From: Dichetophora obliterata
Taxonomy: Eukaryota > Arthropoda > Insecta > Diptera > Sciomyzidae
DNA length: 64,000 nucleotides
Reading direction: 5' to 3'
Assembly: GCA_963920525.1 (NCBI GenBank)
Contig: OY986439.1
Span: 23,526,819 to 23,590,818 of the forward strand
Positions 1-11,079 of the stretch are shown piece by piece. A program made the translations under genes and the position numbers. Every line of letters starts with the position of its first letter. Position 1 is the stretch's first letter. The notes beneath the pieces are model-generated. The model had not been told where the DNA came from. It did no database searches and saw nothing but the letters and a program-made list of their open reading frames with translations.

Positions 1-1593
1 GAATTTTTGCCAAATTTATGAATTAATTTGATTTTTGACACATTAGCCTAGATATTTTAAACATAGTCTCAGCTTAAAATTTGATAAAATCCAAGCCTAT
101 CTCCCATATATATTGACGTTACCAAAATCTTCTCTTTTTCCCCTTAAGAATTGTCTTTGATAAATAAATTTTATCAAACAATATCACTCGATTTTCAATG
201 AGCAACACGAAATTCTTAACCGTTGCTGCAATAATTTTCAAAATCTACCCCCAAAAATTATTCCAGAAACTTTGCAATCTTCAACAACATAGTGACTAGG
301 AAAAGTGAGTTGAACGTAATACAGTTAAGTGTTTAGCAACTCGATAAAATCTACATAAATAATACATAATTACATTAAGATAACATTGCAAGAGACAAGT
401 TTGCGAAGTATTTTGCTAGAACAATCTTTCGCTCACTGCCCGAATCTTTCTATAAAATTTATGTAAATCTTTCTTTTCCCTACCAACACAACCCCCATTT
501 CGGAATGACATTTAAACGCGTACCCAAAAACTTTAACTGCATTTCTTTGAATATGCAATTTTTACTGTGTTGATAGCAAATATCACGGGACAGAACAACC
601 GCTAGAGTTAAAACTTGGTTAAAAACCATGCAATTAGAGGAAGGCAATTCGTGCTTTTTTCACCTCTTCTTTAGGTCTCTGTGGAAAAATGTTCACAGTT
701 GAGTGCTTTTGGCATCGGGACGCTTGGTTGGACAGCCAGTTGGTTCGCTGTTGGCTGGCTCATCTTCAGTTCCATCATCATAATGATGATCATCATTATC
801 ATCACCATCGACATTAACAATGTCATAAAACAATCTAATCAAGAAACAGTATGTCTCTAAAAATCCATCCATACCGCTTCCAGTTTTCCACTGCCAAGGT
901 AAAAAAGTAATTTTTATGCGGCATTTTTTTCTTCTATTTTTTCTTTTCTTTTTTTCATATATTTTGTTATCATCATTTTCTCCAAAGCAGAATTGTAGAT
1001 ATCTTCTTGTTCATCGCTTCAATGTGTGGCTTATGCGGTTTTATTGGGCGGGCGCGCAGAGTAGGGAGCATGACTCACCACCGTATAAAGGTGAGTCTTC
1101 ATTCAGATGCGCACAAGATATGAGTTGGAAAATTATATTTGCTGATTTTTCCTTAATATTTTTTTTAAAATTTTTTGCTTACTCTTTTGCCTTCTTCTTG
1201 ATTGCAGTAAATCCCCTGGCTTGGAAAATCAGCGTGCGGTGTGTGAAGAGTTCCTTTAGCTTTAGTACATTGAACTGTGTCAATGATCCGCAGCTTTGAG
1301 AGCTGAGTTGTATGTATTTCAAGAGTTTCACTTTATTTTATTTAAGTTGGGTGACAGAAAAATTATTTAAGTTCATAGCTAGGGGAATATATATATTTCA
1401 TATATCTTTAGCATTTTGTAAAACTAATGGATGTATCCAACATTTAATTCTGGCCATGATTTTGGTTTCCTGCTGTTTTTTTTCAACTTTTCAGTGGGCA
1501 GTTGGAGTAATTTTTGAAAACATTTTGCAAATATAGCAAGAATCTTTGTACAGATCAATAAAATTTCTTATTAATTTAAGAAGATGTTCTTAT
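1..1593. other. Intergenic or intronic DNA, no gene recognised
   Basis: AT-rich single-copy-looking sequence. The open frames at 916-1299 and 1312-1536 are low-complexity, T-rich translations with no recognisable domain, so I do not call them genes. A short ATC/GAT-rich stretch at about 771-815 contains the palindrome ATGATGATCATCAT. No TIRs, tandem arrays or splice-supported exons were found. Confidence 0.5.
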
Positions 1594-1597
1594 TTAA

Positions 1598-2364
1598 CCC
1601 TTAAGCTTAGTATGCTGTAGGAACGAACATTTTTGGGCATGTAACTCTACACGCGAAATTTTGGTGTAGAGTCAAAATTTTTGTGTGGAGAAATAGCCCT
1701 TGCTGTTCTGGTTGACAGATTCATATTTTTATTGCTGCAATTTTATATCCTATAAAATTCAAGACTGCACATTAATAAACTATACAAATGCAACAATAAA
1801 TTTGTTAAATAACAAATTCAACACTTAACATACTTACTGCTTATTTTTTATTGTTGAAAGACAAATTTCCGCGCCAATTAAATGTACGGGCATATAATCG
1901 ACAGCAAAATTTTGATATTTCAACTTGCCACTCACGTATGGAAATTTGGCAACATAGAAATAATTTTCGCTTCTACAGCGTACTAGCTGACGAAAAAAAA
2001 TTTCGCTGCCTGTTCGTTGTCAAAAATCTCAAAGTATTTCTTATGGAAATTTATTTTTCGTTCCTACAGCATACGGTATACTGGTATACTTTAACTGGTA
2101 TACCTCAAAAAAATTACACTAACAGTACATCTGGTCCCAGGGACCACAACAACTTAAAGTGAAAAAAAACACAAATTTAGTAAGAAATGCATGTTGTTTT
2201 TTTAGGAACGTCTTAAATAAATTTTTTTTCGTATTTAGAAAGAATTATGTGAATGATATTGAATACTTGAATTGAATTAAATTGAATTTTGAAAAAGTTA
2301 GTTAGAAAAATATACTCTTTTATTTTTTATTCTGGTCCCACAGACCAGTTGTACCAGTTAAGGG
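1598..2364. mobile_element. piggyBac-like non-autonomous element (TTAA target site)
   Basis: A 767-bp element flanked by TTAA on both sides (1594-1597 and 2365-2368). The left end reads CCCTTAAGCTTAG and the right end, reverse-complemented, reads CCCTTAACTGG, so they share CCCTTAA. A TTAA duplication with a CCC-starting TIR is characteristic of piggyBac. Inside are two GGTCCC/GGGACC palindromes (near 2130 and 2330) and two copies of a GTTCCTACAGCATAC motif, one of them inverted near the left end. The open frame at 1851-2162 shows no transposase motif, so the element is non-autonomous. A related left end recurs at about 55822-55910. Confidence 0.7.
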
Positions 2365-2368
2365 TTAA

Positions 2369-2904
2369 GTTGAGTGGTAATAAGATTACATAATTTCTTT
2401 CATTCAATAAGAAATGTAACTAAATGCATTGTATTTTAAAGAAGAATTTCTCTATCGAATCAATAAGATTTCTCTATCGAACATTTTTATTGTTTTTAGT
2501 AGTAATAATAAGAAAACCTTATAGAATGCTCTATAAGGTGATATTGTTAACTAGCTGAGGTACCCGGTGTTACTCGAGAAGTTGGGTGTATAAATTTTAA
2601 TATACCTACACTTCTCGTTTTAATGTTTCTAAAAATGTCGAATAATGAAAAATATGTTGTACACCAGTTACCAAATTTCAGCGTTTAAGTTATAAAGCCC
2701 TGAATTTCTTGAGATATAGTTCATGGTACTTTTTTAGGTTTACGACTGCTAAAAATTAGAAAAAAATAAATTTAGTATTGATTGGAGTAAATATACATTT
2801 TGGTGGGGATTTATTTAATGTATTTAAGAGGAAAAAACTGCTGCTTTCTTATATTTTTGTGGCGTTATTGGCTATAGCTGTATGCATAAACCAGAGCTAT
2901 TAAA
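2369..2904. other. AT-rich spacer, no gene recognised
   Basis: No coding frame or intact repeat is visible. A short stretch around 2550-2610 (GGTACCCGGTGTTACTCGAG) stands out by its higher GC content and may be an old repeat fragment. Confidence 0.35.
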
Positions 2905-3697
2905 TTTCGATTACGATTAGTAATCAATTACATTACTTTTTAAAAAGAATTGTAAAGATTATATAATTCTATATTAACGAATTTCTGATTAATAATTGAT
3001 TACGATTATAAGTAATCCAAAAGTAATCAGGACTACTTGAGATTACGGTAAAATAATCAAAAAGAATCAAAAATAATCAAAAAAATAATCCGACTACTTT
3101 CCAGATTACTTTTGATTCTTTTTGATTATTTTAAAAAATTTTGCATTTATATTATGAATTTCCATTTACACTTTCTAAACAAATAAATCAAAATTAAACA
3201 TTTTTTTTTGTATACAAAATATACATATATTCACTTCAATAATATAACATAAACAATTACAACTTAAATAATTCATAACTGAACAAAAAAAAAAGATAAA
3301 CATACAAAATTCAAATAACAAAAATAGACAAAAGTTGTCTTCACTACATTTTTTGTTAATGATATTCAATATGAGAAATCAAAAGTAATCATTGAACTTA
3401 ATATGATTATTTTCCAATAAGTGTGAAAGTAAAAAACTTCGAAAATAATCAAAAAGAATCAAAAGTAATCTTGAAAGTAGTCGGATTATTTTTTGATTAT
3501 TTTTGATTCTTTTTGATTATTTTATCGTAATCTCAAGTAATTACGATTATTTTTAGATTATTTGTAATCGTAATTGATTACGATTTCGTAATGGTTTTAG
3601 TATAAAACTGAATATAATCGTATTGTAATCATTACTTCACCTTTAAAAAAATGTAATCTAATTACTAATCATTACGATTACTAATCATTACTTAACA
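2905..3697. mobile_element. Foldback element rich in GTAATC/GATTAC motifs
   Basis: Long inverted repeat. The arms at about 3041-3132 and 3440-3532 match as reverse complements over about 92 bp with only a few differences. The outer parts of both arms are dense in TTACGATTAGTAATC-like words (2905-3010 and 3580-3697). The loop (about 3133-3439) is plain AT-rich DNA, and the 64-codon minus frame there (3175-3369) is not convincing as a gene. The structure fits a foldback-type or long-TIR MITE. No target duplication could be fixed because the ends are made of the same short motif. Confidence 0.65.
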
Positions 3698-4358
3698 GCA
3701 ATGGTATAGTATAAACCATTGATTGGAAAAAAAAAATCTGAAATTTTTGTTTAAAGAAGAAATAATAGAAATTGCTGTTGCGCAGCAAAAAAGTGCTTTC
3801 AAAAGAAGGTAAAGTGGAAGGAAAGGAAAGTCTTGAATTCCAACCCTTCCACTTTCATACCCAGAAGGCATTTTTTTAACACATGCATGTCATTGGAAGG
3901 AATGCTTTCCTTAGTCTTCTCAGGAAGTGCTTCCAGAATTCTTTCAATGCAAGATTTCTTTGAGCCCTTCAATGAAAGGATTCTAGAAGGTGTTTACCAG
4001 GAGAACTTTAAAAAGGCATACCCATTCCATGGTTAGGAGGTTTTAAAAATCCCACGAAAAATATCTCTTTTACCCGATTTGTTCGCGATTTTGGTATTGA
4101 AATGAGAAGTGTTTGGGTTTTGTTGGGTTTTCCCTTTTCCGTTTTTTACGGCATTTTGGTGTTAGAAGTGACTGGGTTTGCTGTTGCTTAAAAAATTCCA
4201 CGGAAAACATCTTAATTATATATTATTATTATATGCATTTTTTACGTTTATTGAATTTATATACTAATTGAATACCTTTCAGAAATAGTTTATGAGAATG
4301 CCTCTTAAAAGCGCTTCTCGATAAGGCTAAGAAGAAGCACAATTGGATCTATAGAATG
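3698..4358. other. Spacer, no gene recognised
   Basis: Contains a purine-rich stretch (about 3745-3830) and a short frame (3833-4036) with no recognisable domain. Nothing else is supported. Confidence 0.35.
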
Positions 4359-4361
4359 CAG

Positions 4362-4805
4362 GGACCGAAAATAACGATTATTTCTGAAATTTCAGATCAA
4401 AAGATCATGTATAAAAGTTGTTGCATAATTTTTTTAAATATAGCAATGTGAAGCTAGTGAGGTAGTTATTCAATTTTTTACATAATTTTTATGATAAAAA
4501 TCACCTCAAACCAACTATTTTTTGATCGATATTTTTTCGATCAGAAATAAAAGTTATTTTTTCTTGGTCGCTATTTTTTTCAATCAGAAATAAAAGTTAT
4601 TTCGTGGTCGTTGTTTTTTTCAATCAGAAATAAAAGTTACTTCATGGTTGTTATTTTTTTCAATCAGAAATAAAAGTTATTTCGTGGTCGTTATTTTTCA
4701 ATCAGAAATAAAAGTTATTTCTTTGTCATTATTTTTTCGATCAGAAATAACAGTTATTTCGTGGTCGATATTATATATCGATATACGACCACGAAATAAC
4801 TTGTT
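4362..4805. repeat. GATC-hairpin repeat family, copy A (decayed)
   Basis: Begins with GACCGAAAATAACGATTAT and shares the phrase ATAGCAATGTGAAGCTAGT with two better-preserved copies (about 17270-18085 and 59041-59985), both of which read ATAGCAATGTGATGCTTGT. The body (about 4538-4800) is a tandem series of roughly 50-60-bp units built from AATCAGAAATAAAAGTTATT and a TTCGTGGTCG spacer, giving repeated short hairpins. The 64-codon minus frame (4698-4892) is a translation of this array. Confidence 0.55.
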
Positions 4806-5895
4806 TCTGTTGTTAATGTATTGAATTGATACTAGACGTCTATGTTTGATTTCATTATCGTAGTTTATCTGATTTTTAAGATATAGAACCAAATGTGTTT
4901 CAGTTGTATGGGAGCTGCCACTCCAACTTGTCCAATCGAATCGGAATTTTTAACACCTTTTGGAAGTCACATTTTTGTTACCGTAGCTTATCTGCTTTCT
5001 AAGATATAACACAAAGTGTGCTTCAGTTGTATGGCAGCTGCCACGCCCATTTGTCCAAAGTTTCTGAAACACTTTTTTTATTTTTCTTTACCATAAACAT
5101 AAAAACCTACCAAAAAAATCCACAAAATAATATTTTCCGTCTAACTTGTAACAATCGCATTACTGTGGGGCGTGGCAAAAACTAATTATGTTGCAATTTT
5201 ATCTAGGATGCACTCAATATGTATACCAAATTTGAGAAATCCGTCGAGCCGTTTAGATTTGTTTAAAGGTCAAATAAACAAACAAACATACAGAAATTTT
5301 GAATAGGAAAATGTAGCGATTTCCGAAACAGACTGTCTAGCCAGCTAAGTGATTAACTCTATACAGAGTTGTTGTTGTTGTTGATGCGTTCTTAAAAACT
5401 TACTTGATCTAAAGCTAGCAATTTTAATTCATGTGATAATCTAATATATCATAAAAACTAATTAATTTAATTAAACAGATTTTTAGTTTTATTACAGTAG
5501 ATATTGTCAGTTTTTGGTTTTGTGTTGCCACTTTTTATTTTTTCTACCATAATGTTTTTCCATATAGACTTTATCGTTAATATTCACCCTTATTCTTGAA
5601 CCCACGCTCGCTCTCAAAACGACATCGGAACAAAATTGTTCTATTCTTCAAACCTTCAGTTTCGACGTCGAGCAAATTTTTTTATCTGTAGTGATTATCA
5701 ATTATTGAGCAAACGACGTCAAACAAATTGAAAAATTTTTTATTGTCAAAAATTGTTTAGTGGATTTTAATCAATACAAAAGCGGAAATCATCAAGTACA
5801 TTCATGTAAGTACAATGTTAAAAATAATGTGACATTAAAATATAAATAAATAGAAGAAATGTTGTTCAAGAAGCAGATGCAACAAGAATGCATTC
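4806..5895. other. Intergenic DNA with decayed dispersed repeat
   Basis: The phrase CAGTTGTATGGSAGCTGCCAC occurs twice about 125 bp apart (4901 and 5026), followed by GTATACCAAATTTGAGAAAT and an AAACAAACAAACATACAGA tail near 5270-5295. This resembles the 3' ends of old insect repeats that also appear at 41380-42235. A GTTGTTGTTGTTGTTG run lies at about 5369-5384. No coding exon recognised. Confidence 0.4.
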
Positions 5896-6009
5896 TGAAC
5901 TGTTGGAGGACGAGATAATGGTCACAGAAGACATCGCTCGAGGTTCAACCAAAAGGCCAACCGATAAAAAAGGCCTTTTGGAAGTACCTGTAATTGACTT
6001 TGTTTATTG

Positions 6010-6520
6010 TTTTTTTTTTAGACTAAACCAACGCTCAGGGGATGCCCCCTATAAATGCATAAGCATTGTGTTGATTCGAAAGATAGGTAATAGTTAGTTG
6101 GAGGGTGGATAGATGGAGTAGTATCGGTGAAGATTTGTTTTAAATTTGCACAGCTCAAAACTGCCTGAAAATACGCTCGCAGGGAGACTATTCCACAACC
6201 TTACCGTGCGACTAAAAAACGGATTCTCTCGGTAATGCGAGGTTCTGTTGGACATCGAGGCAATGGTAAAGGGGTGGGCTTGAACAGCTGCCCGAGTGGA
6301 TCTGGGAAACTTACGAGCTGGTGAAGTCAGGCCATGTATCTCCCTTGAACACTTCCCATGGTAGTACCTGTACAGAAGGCTTAGGCAACCAACATTGCGT
6401 CGATGCCCAAGAGAGTTAAGAATGGATACTTTCATCCCCTATCAAATTTATGGCACGACGTTGAATTCGATCCAGAAGCTCCAAATAAGATCTTGACGCC
6501 CCTGCCCAAATGTGCGAATA
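6010..6520 (-). pseudogene. 5'-truncated LINE, C-terminal reverse-transcriptase ORF fragment
   Basis: Reading the minus strand from about 6515 gives a peptide starting H-I-W-A-G-A-S-R-S-Y-L-E-L-L-D-R-I-Q-R-R-A. After a frameshift near 6425 it continues as SLGHRRNVGCLSLLYRYYHG and then HYRENPFFSRTVRLWNSLPA, ending at 6094. This is the region after the RT fingers and palm in many insect non-LTR retrotransposons; the SLGHRRN...RLWNSLP pattern is the recognisable part. A 3' tail with an A-run (in + coordinates a T-run at about 6010-6019) follows. No catalytic residues are present. It is a dead 3' fragment in the orientation opposite to the larger LINE downstream. Confidence 0.75.
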
Positions 6521-7240
6521 AATGTTTAATGTTTTTTAATCGCATATATTTAATTTAATTTATTTTAAAGTATAAATTACAAGCCTTAGGCTGCAAACAG
6601 AGTGAACGCCGAAGCGGACAGGCAGGCAGACAGGCGCAGGCAAACTATGTGAACAAGCGGGATAAACGTTATGGCTTATTCGAGTCTCAATAAATGCAGC
6701 AATACTGCGCAACATATCAAAGTATTACGTTCGATATAAAAATGTTGCAACTTTTGCAAAAGTCAAACGTTCTAGCGAGTAGAAATTTGGCATTTGGCGC
6801 GCTCAAAATGCAAGAACCTGGCAACATGAATATTTATACTGCGCGAAAGTTATGGAAGAAGAAAGAAAGCAAAATTGGTATTTATTGCAATCTTTTTTCA
6901 TTAAATGGTAATTATTTATCATGTTTATACACAGATATTTATTAATATTCCATTAATTAAATTTTTCAGCGAAAAATAAAAAGAAAAAGTTTTCGTCACC
7001 GTTTTCTTCTTTAAAATTTTGGTAAAAAACAGCTTTATTTATTGCAAAAACCTTGGTTTTCTTGATTTTCCATATTTCAGTAACAAGTTGCTTCCGTAGT
7101 CTGCAAAGTTAGCAGTCGCGAAACTTATTAAAAAAATCATTCTGTAAGTTTCACGTTCGATCTCAGAAGCAGCGCAAAATATATGCAATATTTAGGTAAA
7201 GTATCAGCTGAGCATCTGCAACAGAGCTGTCAATGAGTAA

Positions 7241-7374
7241 GGTTGCCCGCAGAGTAAGCGCCGAAGCAGACAGGCAGGCAGACAGGCACAGGAAAACTAG
7301 TGAACAAGAGAGAAAAAGTTATTTCTATCTGTTAGAAACGCCTGCCTGCTTCGGCGTTTACTATGCGGGCAGCC
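7241..7374. mobile_element. 134-bp MITE with TAA target duplication
   Basis: Starts GGTTGCCCGCAGAGTAAGCG and ends with the inverted form (reverse complement GGCTGCCCGCATAGTAAACG). The inverted ends extend for about 40 bp through GCCGAAGCAG and CAGGCAGGC. TAA flanks both sides (7238-7240 and 7375-7377). Its ends belong to the same family as those of the surrounding composite element (6589 and 11558), so it is a short internal-deletion relative nested beside or within it. Confidence 0.75.
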
Positions 7375-7650
7375 TAACAGTGTTACAGTATTGCTGCAAT
7401 TATTGAGTGTCTCGAACAAGCCCTTAGCTTGACTTCATGGTATAATTATTTGACAAGGTAGCCGTGACAGTTTTTTGGCGATTGGTAGTTGTCAAAAACA
7501 GCTAAAGGAGTTGTAGTTTGCTGCTGTTGACTAGCTATGTGCTTATTTTTAACTTATCTTTGATTCATTAAATTTATTCGCGAAGTTTATTGGAATGTTT
7601 TTAGTTTGCTGCAATTGACTAGCTAGGTTTAACTATGTTTAAGAAGTGTA

Positions 7651-8119
7651 TTGAGAATTGTTGGTGTTCCAGCTGTTAGCAACGCCAATGCTCTTGATTG
7701 CGCTCTGAAAATTTTTTCTGTCGGTTTGAACGTAAACGAAACTGAGGCGCAGATTGATGACTGTTACGTTAAGCCGATAATGATATCCAGGGGTTCCGCA
7801 TCGTTCAACTCTGGGCAAAACATTTTATGTGTAAAATTTGTTTCGACTATCTGTAAGAAATCAATTTTAAAAAAATAAGTATAGATTCAGGAATAACTTA
7901 AACACTAGAATTTTTAATTGTTATCGTGTATCTAATATTTTCGTAAATGAATCCCTTTCATTTAAGTGTAGATCCATTTTTAATGAATGTAAAAAATTTA
8001 AAATTGAAAAAAATTATAAATATCTTTGTGTTAGGAACGGTAAAGTTTTTATGCGCAAAAAGGAGGGTGATATTGCTATAGTTATTAACTCATTTGAAGA
8101 TCTAAATAATATAACATAA
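7651..8119 (+). pseudogene. LINE ORF1 remnant, FP25K/RRM-like nucleic-acid-binding protein
   Basis: The first part reads I-V-G-V-P-A-V-S-N-A-N-A-L-D-C-A-L-K and then VKFVSTICKKSILKK before a stop near 7876. In a shifted frame (about 7900-8119) it continues with N-E-S-L-S-F-K-C-R-S-I-F-N-E-C-K-K and YKYLCVRNGKVFMRKKEG, ending at a TAA at 8117-8119. The G-V-P...N, 'NE.L...R.LF' and 'Y.Y..VRNGK..MRK' signatures match the ORF1 type found in many insect LINEs that resembles the baculovirus FP25K family. In an intact element it would be an RNA-binding chaperone. Frameshift and apparent missing sequence make this copy non-functional. Confidence 0.6.
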
Positions 8120-8154
8120 GTCAGTAAATTTAATTTATCCAAGTTAATATCAAT

Positions 8155-11079
8155 ATGGAACATTTTAATCCTCAAGTAAATTTATTCAATATTCCTTTTG
8201 CGCTCTGTTAATTTAATGATATTTCATCTAACCCAATTAATCCTAATAGTTTTTATATACTTCATCAAAATATTAGAAGTTTAAGAAAAAATTTTGACAA
8301 TTTCATAAGCTTGTCTTCGTCTTTTTAACTGAAATTTGGATCTATGATTATGAAACTTCTTTATTTAATATTCCTGGATATAAAACTTATGCTAACTGTA
8401 ATAACGATTATGGAGCTGGAGGAGTAGCAGTTTTTGTAAAGTAGGAATATAAGTGTGATTTTTGTTTTTTTAATATCAGAAGCTCTGATGTGGCAAGGAT
8501 AAGCTGTTTAATTGATAATCATAAATACTGTTTTCTTTGTATATACAGATTCCACGAAAATTTAAATAATGATGTGTTTTTGGGTGACTTGAATGTCCTT
8601 TTGTCTAATGTTAAGTCAGATAATGTTATATTGCTGGGTGATATTAACATAAACATTTTACAAAATTCATCGCTTGTTGATAAATATTTATTCTTGCTCT
8701 CTGCGTATGGTCTGGAATCGTGCATAAATGAACCCACGCGAATCACAGATAACTCTTCGACTTGCATTGATCACATTTTTGTGAAGATAAGTCAATCTAG
8801 TAATTTATCTTTAAGCAGCTCTGTTTCGGACTTTCATTTTTCTGATCATTGTATGACGTGTTTACGTTTTGATAATGTGATTTTGCCAGAGAAAACGCAT
8901 CCGCCGCTTGAAATTTCATTTAATAAAACTGATTTTGTTTCATTAAACAACAAACTAATGTTTGAACCTTGGTATAATATGTATTGTGAGCCAAATCCAT
9001 CAAACGCTTTTAATATGTTTTTAGATATTTTAACTGGTCACGTAAATTCATTTACAACTAAAGTAAACAAGTGTAACTCAAAGTTAAAAATTTTAAAACC
9101 CTGGATGTGTGGTGACTTATTGAAAAAAATTAATAGTAAAAATAAACTTTTCAAAAAATGTTCGAAGAACCCTAATAACACGAATCTTTAATTTAGATAC
9201 AAAGTTCTATGCAAGGAAATTTCTATGGAAGTCTCAACATGTAAAACGAATTATTACGTTAATGAATTTAATAAAATAAGAGGAAATGTTAAAAAGGAAT
9301 GGTAAACAATATTTTAAATAAGTCCACGAACAATAATAATAACAAAAGTAATTTTGTAAATGTTGAAGGAACATCTTTATATGAGGATATTGACAAGGCT
9401 AATGCCTTTAATAATTTTTTCGCTAGAATAGGCACGGATGTTTTTTCGAGAGAGGAAGTTAGCAGTTGTGTTTGTAAATGTTTTGATAATGAACCAATAT
9501 ATCCAATTAGTTTTTTTTTTTTTTAACCTATTTCGTCTTTTGAGTTGTATAAAATTGTTATGTCTCTTAAAAACTCTAATTCATGTTCTGATGGGTGTTT
9601 TTCTAATATTTTTATTAAAAAAATTGTATGTAACATTGTTGATGTTCTTTGCAGTATCTTTAATACAAGTATAAAACTTGGAGTATTCCCTGATAGTCTT
9701 AAATATGCAGTAGTTATTCCATTATTTAAAAAAGGTGATGCATCTGTTTTGAATAATTACAGACCCATCTCGTTGTTGCCGGTTTTTTCGAAAGTTCTTG
9801 AAAAAGCTGTGAAATCGAGAATGCTTCAATTCTTAGCTAAAACCAAATTTTTAAACAATTGTCAGTATGGCTTCAGAGAGGGTTTATCCACCGAAGATGC
9901 ACTTTTAAATTTTTGCACAAATATTTACAGTGGTTTAAATAATAAAAAAGTCTGTGATGCGCTCTTCGTAGACATCACAAAAGCCTTTGATACTGTCGAT
10001 CATGTAATTTTACTCAATAAATTTTGGAGATGTGGTTTCAGAGGTTCTATATATTGCTGGTTTCAATCATATTTGTCAAATAGAAAGCAGAGAGTAAGAA
10101 TAAATGGAGAGTTAGTAGCTTTGTTAATATAAATATAGGTGTTCCACAGGGCTCTGTTCTGGGGCCTATTCTGTTTCTTATTTACATTAACTCAATTTTT
10201 AGTCAGCCTTTTTTGAGTAAAACGATAGCTTTTGCTGACGATATGGCACGTACATTCACCAGTGATTCTGCCTTAAGCGTACATTGTGATATAAGACACG
10301 ACTTAGAACTATTAAGACATTGGTTCTCATCTCACAAATTATTTTTGAGTGATAAAACCAAAATTATGTAATTCAGTGTAGCGGGAATTGGTTTAAATTT
10401 AAATGTTTTTCTAAATGTTTTTCTATTGACTGCGTTAAGTCATTTAAATATCTCGGACTGCTACTAGATTGGAAAATGAACTGGGTTGATCATACAACCG
10501 CTCTTAAAAGATACCTTATGAGCGCTATCAGACAAGTTTATCTTCTTAAATTGTTTTGCTCCTCTAAACTTCTAGTTTGCATTTGTCATGGCATCTTCCA
10601 CTCAAAACTAAAGTATGGCTTAGTCTGTTGGGGTGGAACCCATGCTAATAAAATTAATCCTTTACTTATCGCTCAAAAACACGTTATTCGTATTATCTGT
10701 AACAAAAACCGACTTGAAAGTAGCTTTCCTTTGTTCAAAAGCTTGAACATTTTACCTATTAAACATTTCTATTACTTTAGAGTGCTACAAATATTTTTTA
10801 TAAGATCCGGTTATTTATTGAGAAATATTTCAGAAATATATCAGAAATAATTCTAGCCATAATTTGAGAACTAATAGTCAAAACTTTGCAATCATTCCGC
10901 CTCACTACTTAAATAATTTTTTCTCCTTCTTTACATGAACTGCTCCCAGAGTCTTTAACAGTTTACCATATAATGTTTGTTGTTTGCGTAACAAAAATGT
11001 GTTTTTTAAAGAAGTGAAGTCATGGCTTTTTAATAAAGATTTCAATGTAATTGACTCCCTTAACACTGTGTCCTTTTAA
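8155..11079 (+). pseudogene. LINE ORF2 remnant: AP-like endonuclease and reverse transcriptase
   Basis: Endonuclease: FYILHQNIRSLRKNFDNF near 8240-8305, a T-E-I-W-I motif in a shifted frame near 8330, then VILLGDININIL (about 8623-8660) and the catalytic S-D-H region (FHFSDHC near 8834). RT: VIPLFKKGDASVLNNYRPIS (about 9713-9772), QYGFREGLSTEDAL, the FVDITKAFDTVDH palm motif (about 9966-10004), GVPQGSVLGPILF (about 10138-10176) and the catalytic F-A-D-D box at 10231-10242. C-terminal thumb/linker reads WKMNWVDHT... and FNSLPYNVCCLRNKNVFFK, ending at the stop at 11077-11079. Breaks: frameshift near 10113-10130 just before the GVPQG box, an in-frame TAA at 10369-10371, a frameshift near 10400 beside a duplicated AAATGTTTTTCT, stops near 8210, 8325 and 8442, and an apparent deletion around 8550. 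All core motifs are still legible, so it decayed fairly recently. Confidence 0.85.

Noticed and set aside
2905..3697. CRISPR-like array because of repeated GTAATC words
   Set aside because: The words are short, overlapping and in both orientations, forming a foldback; the genome is eukaryotic.
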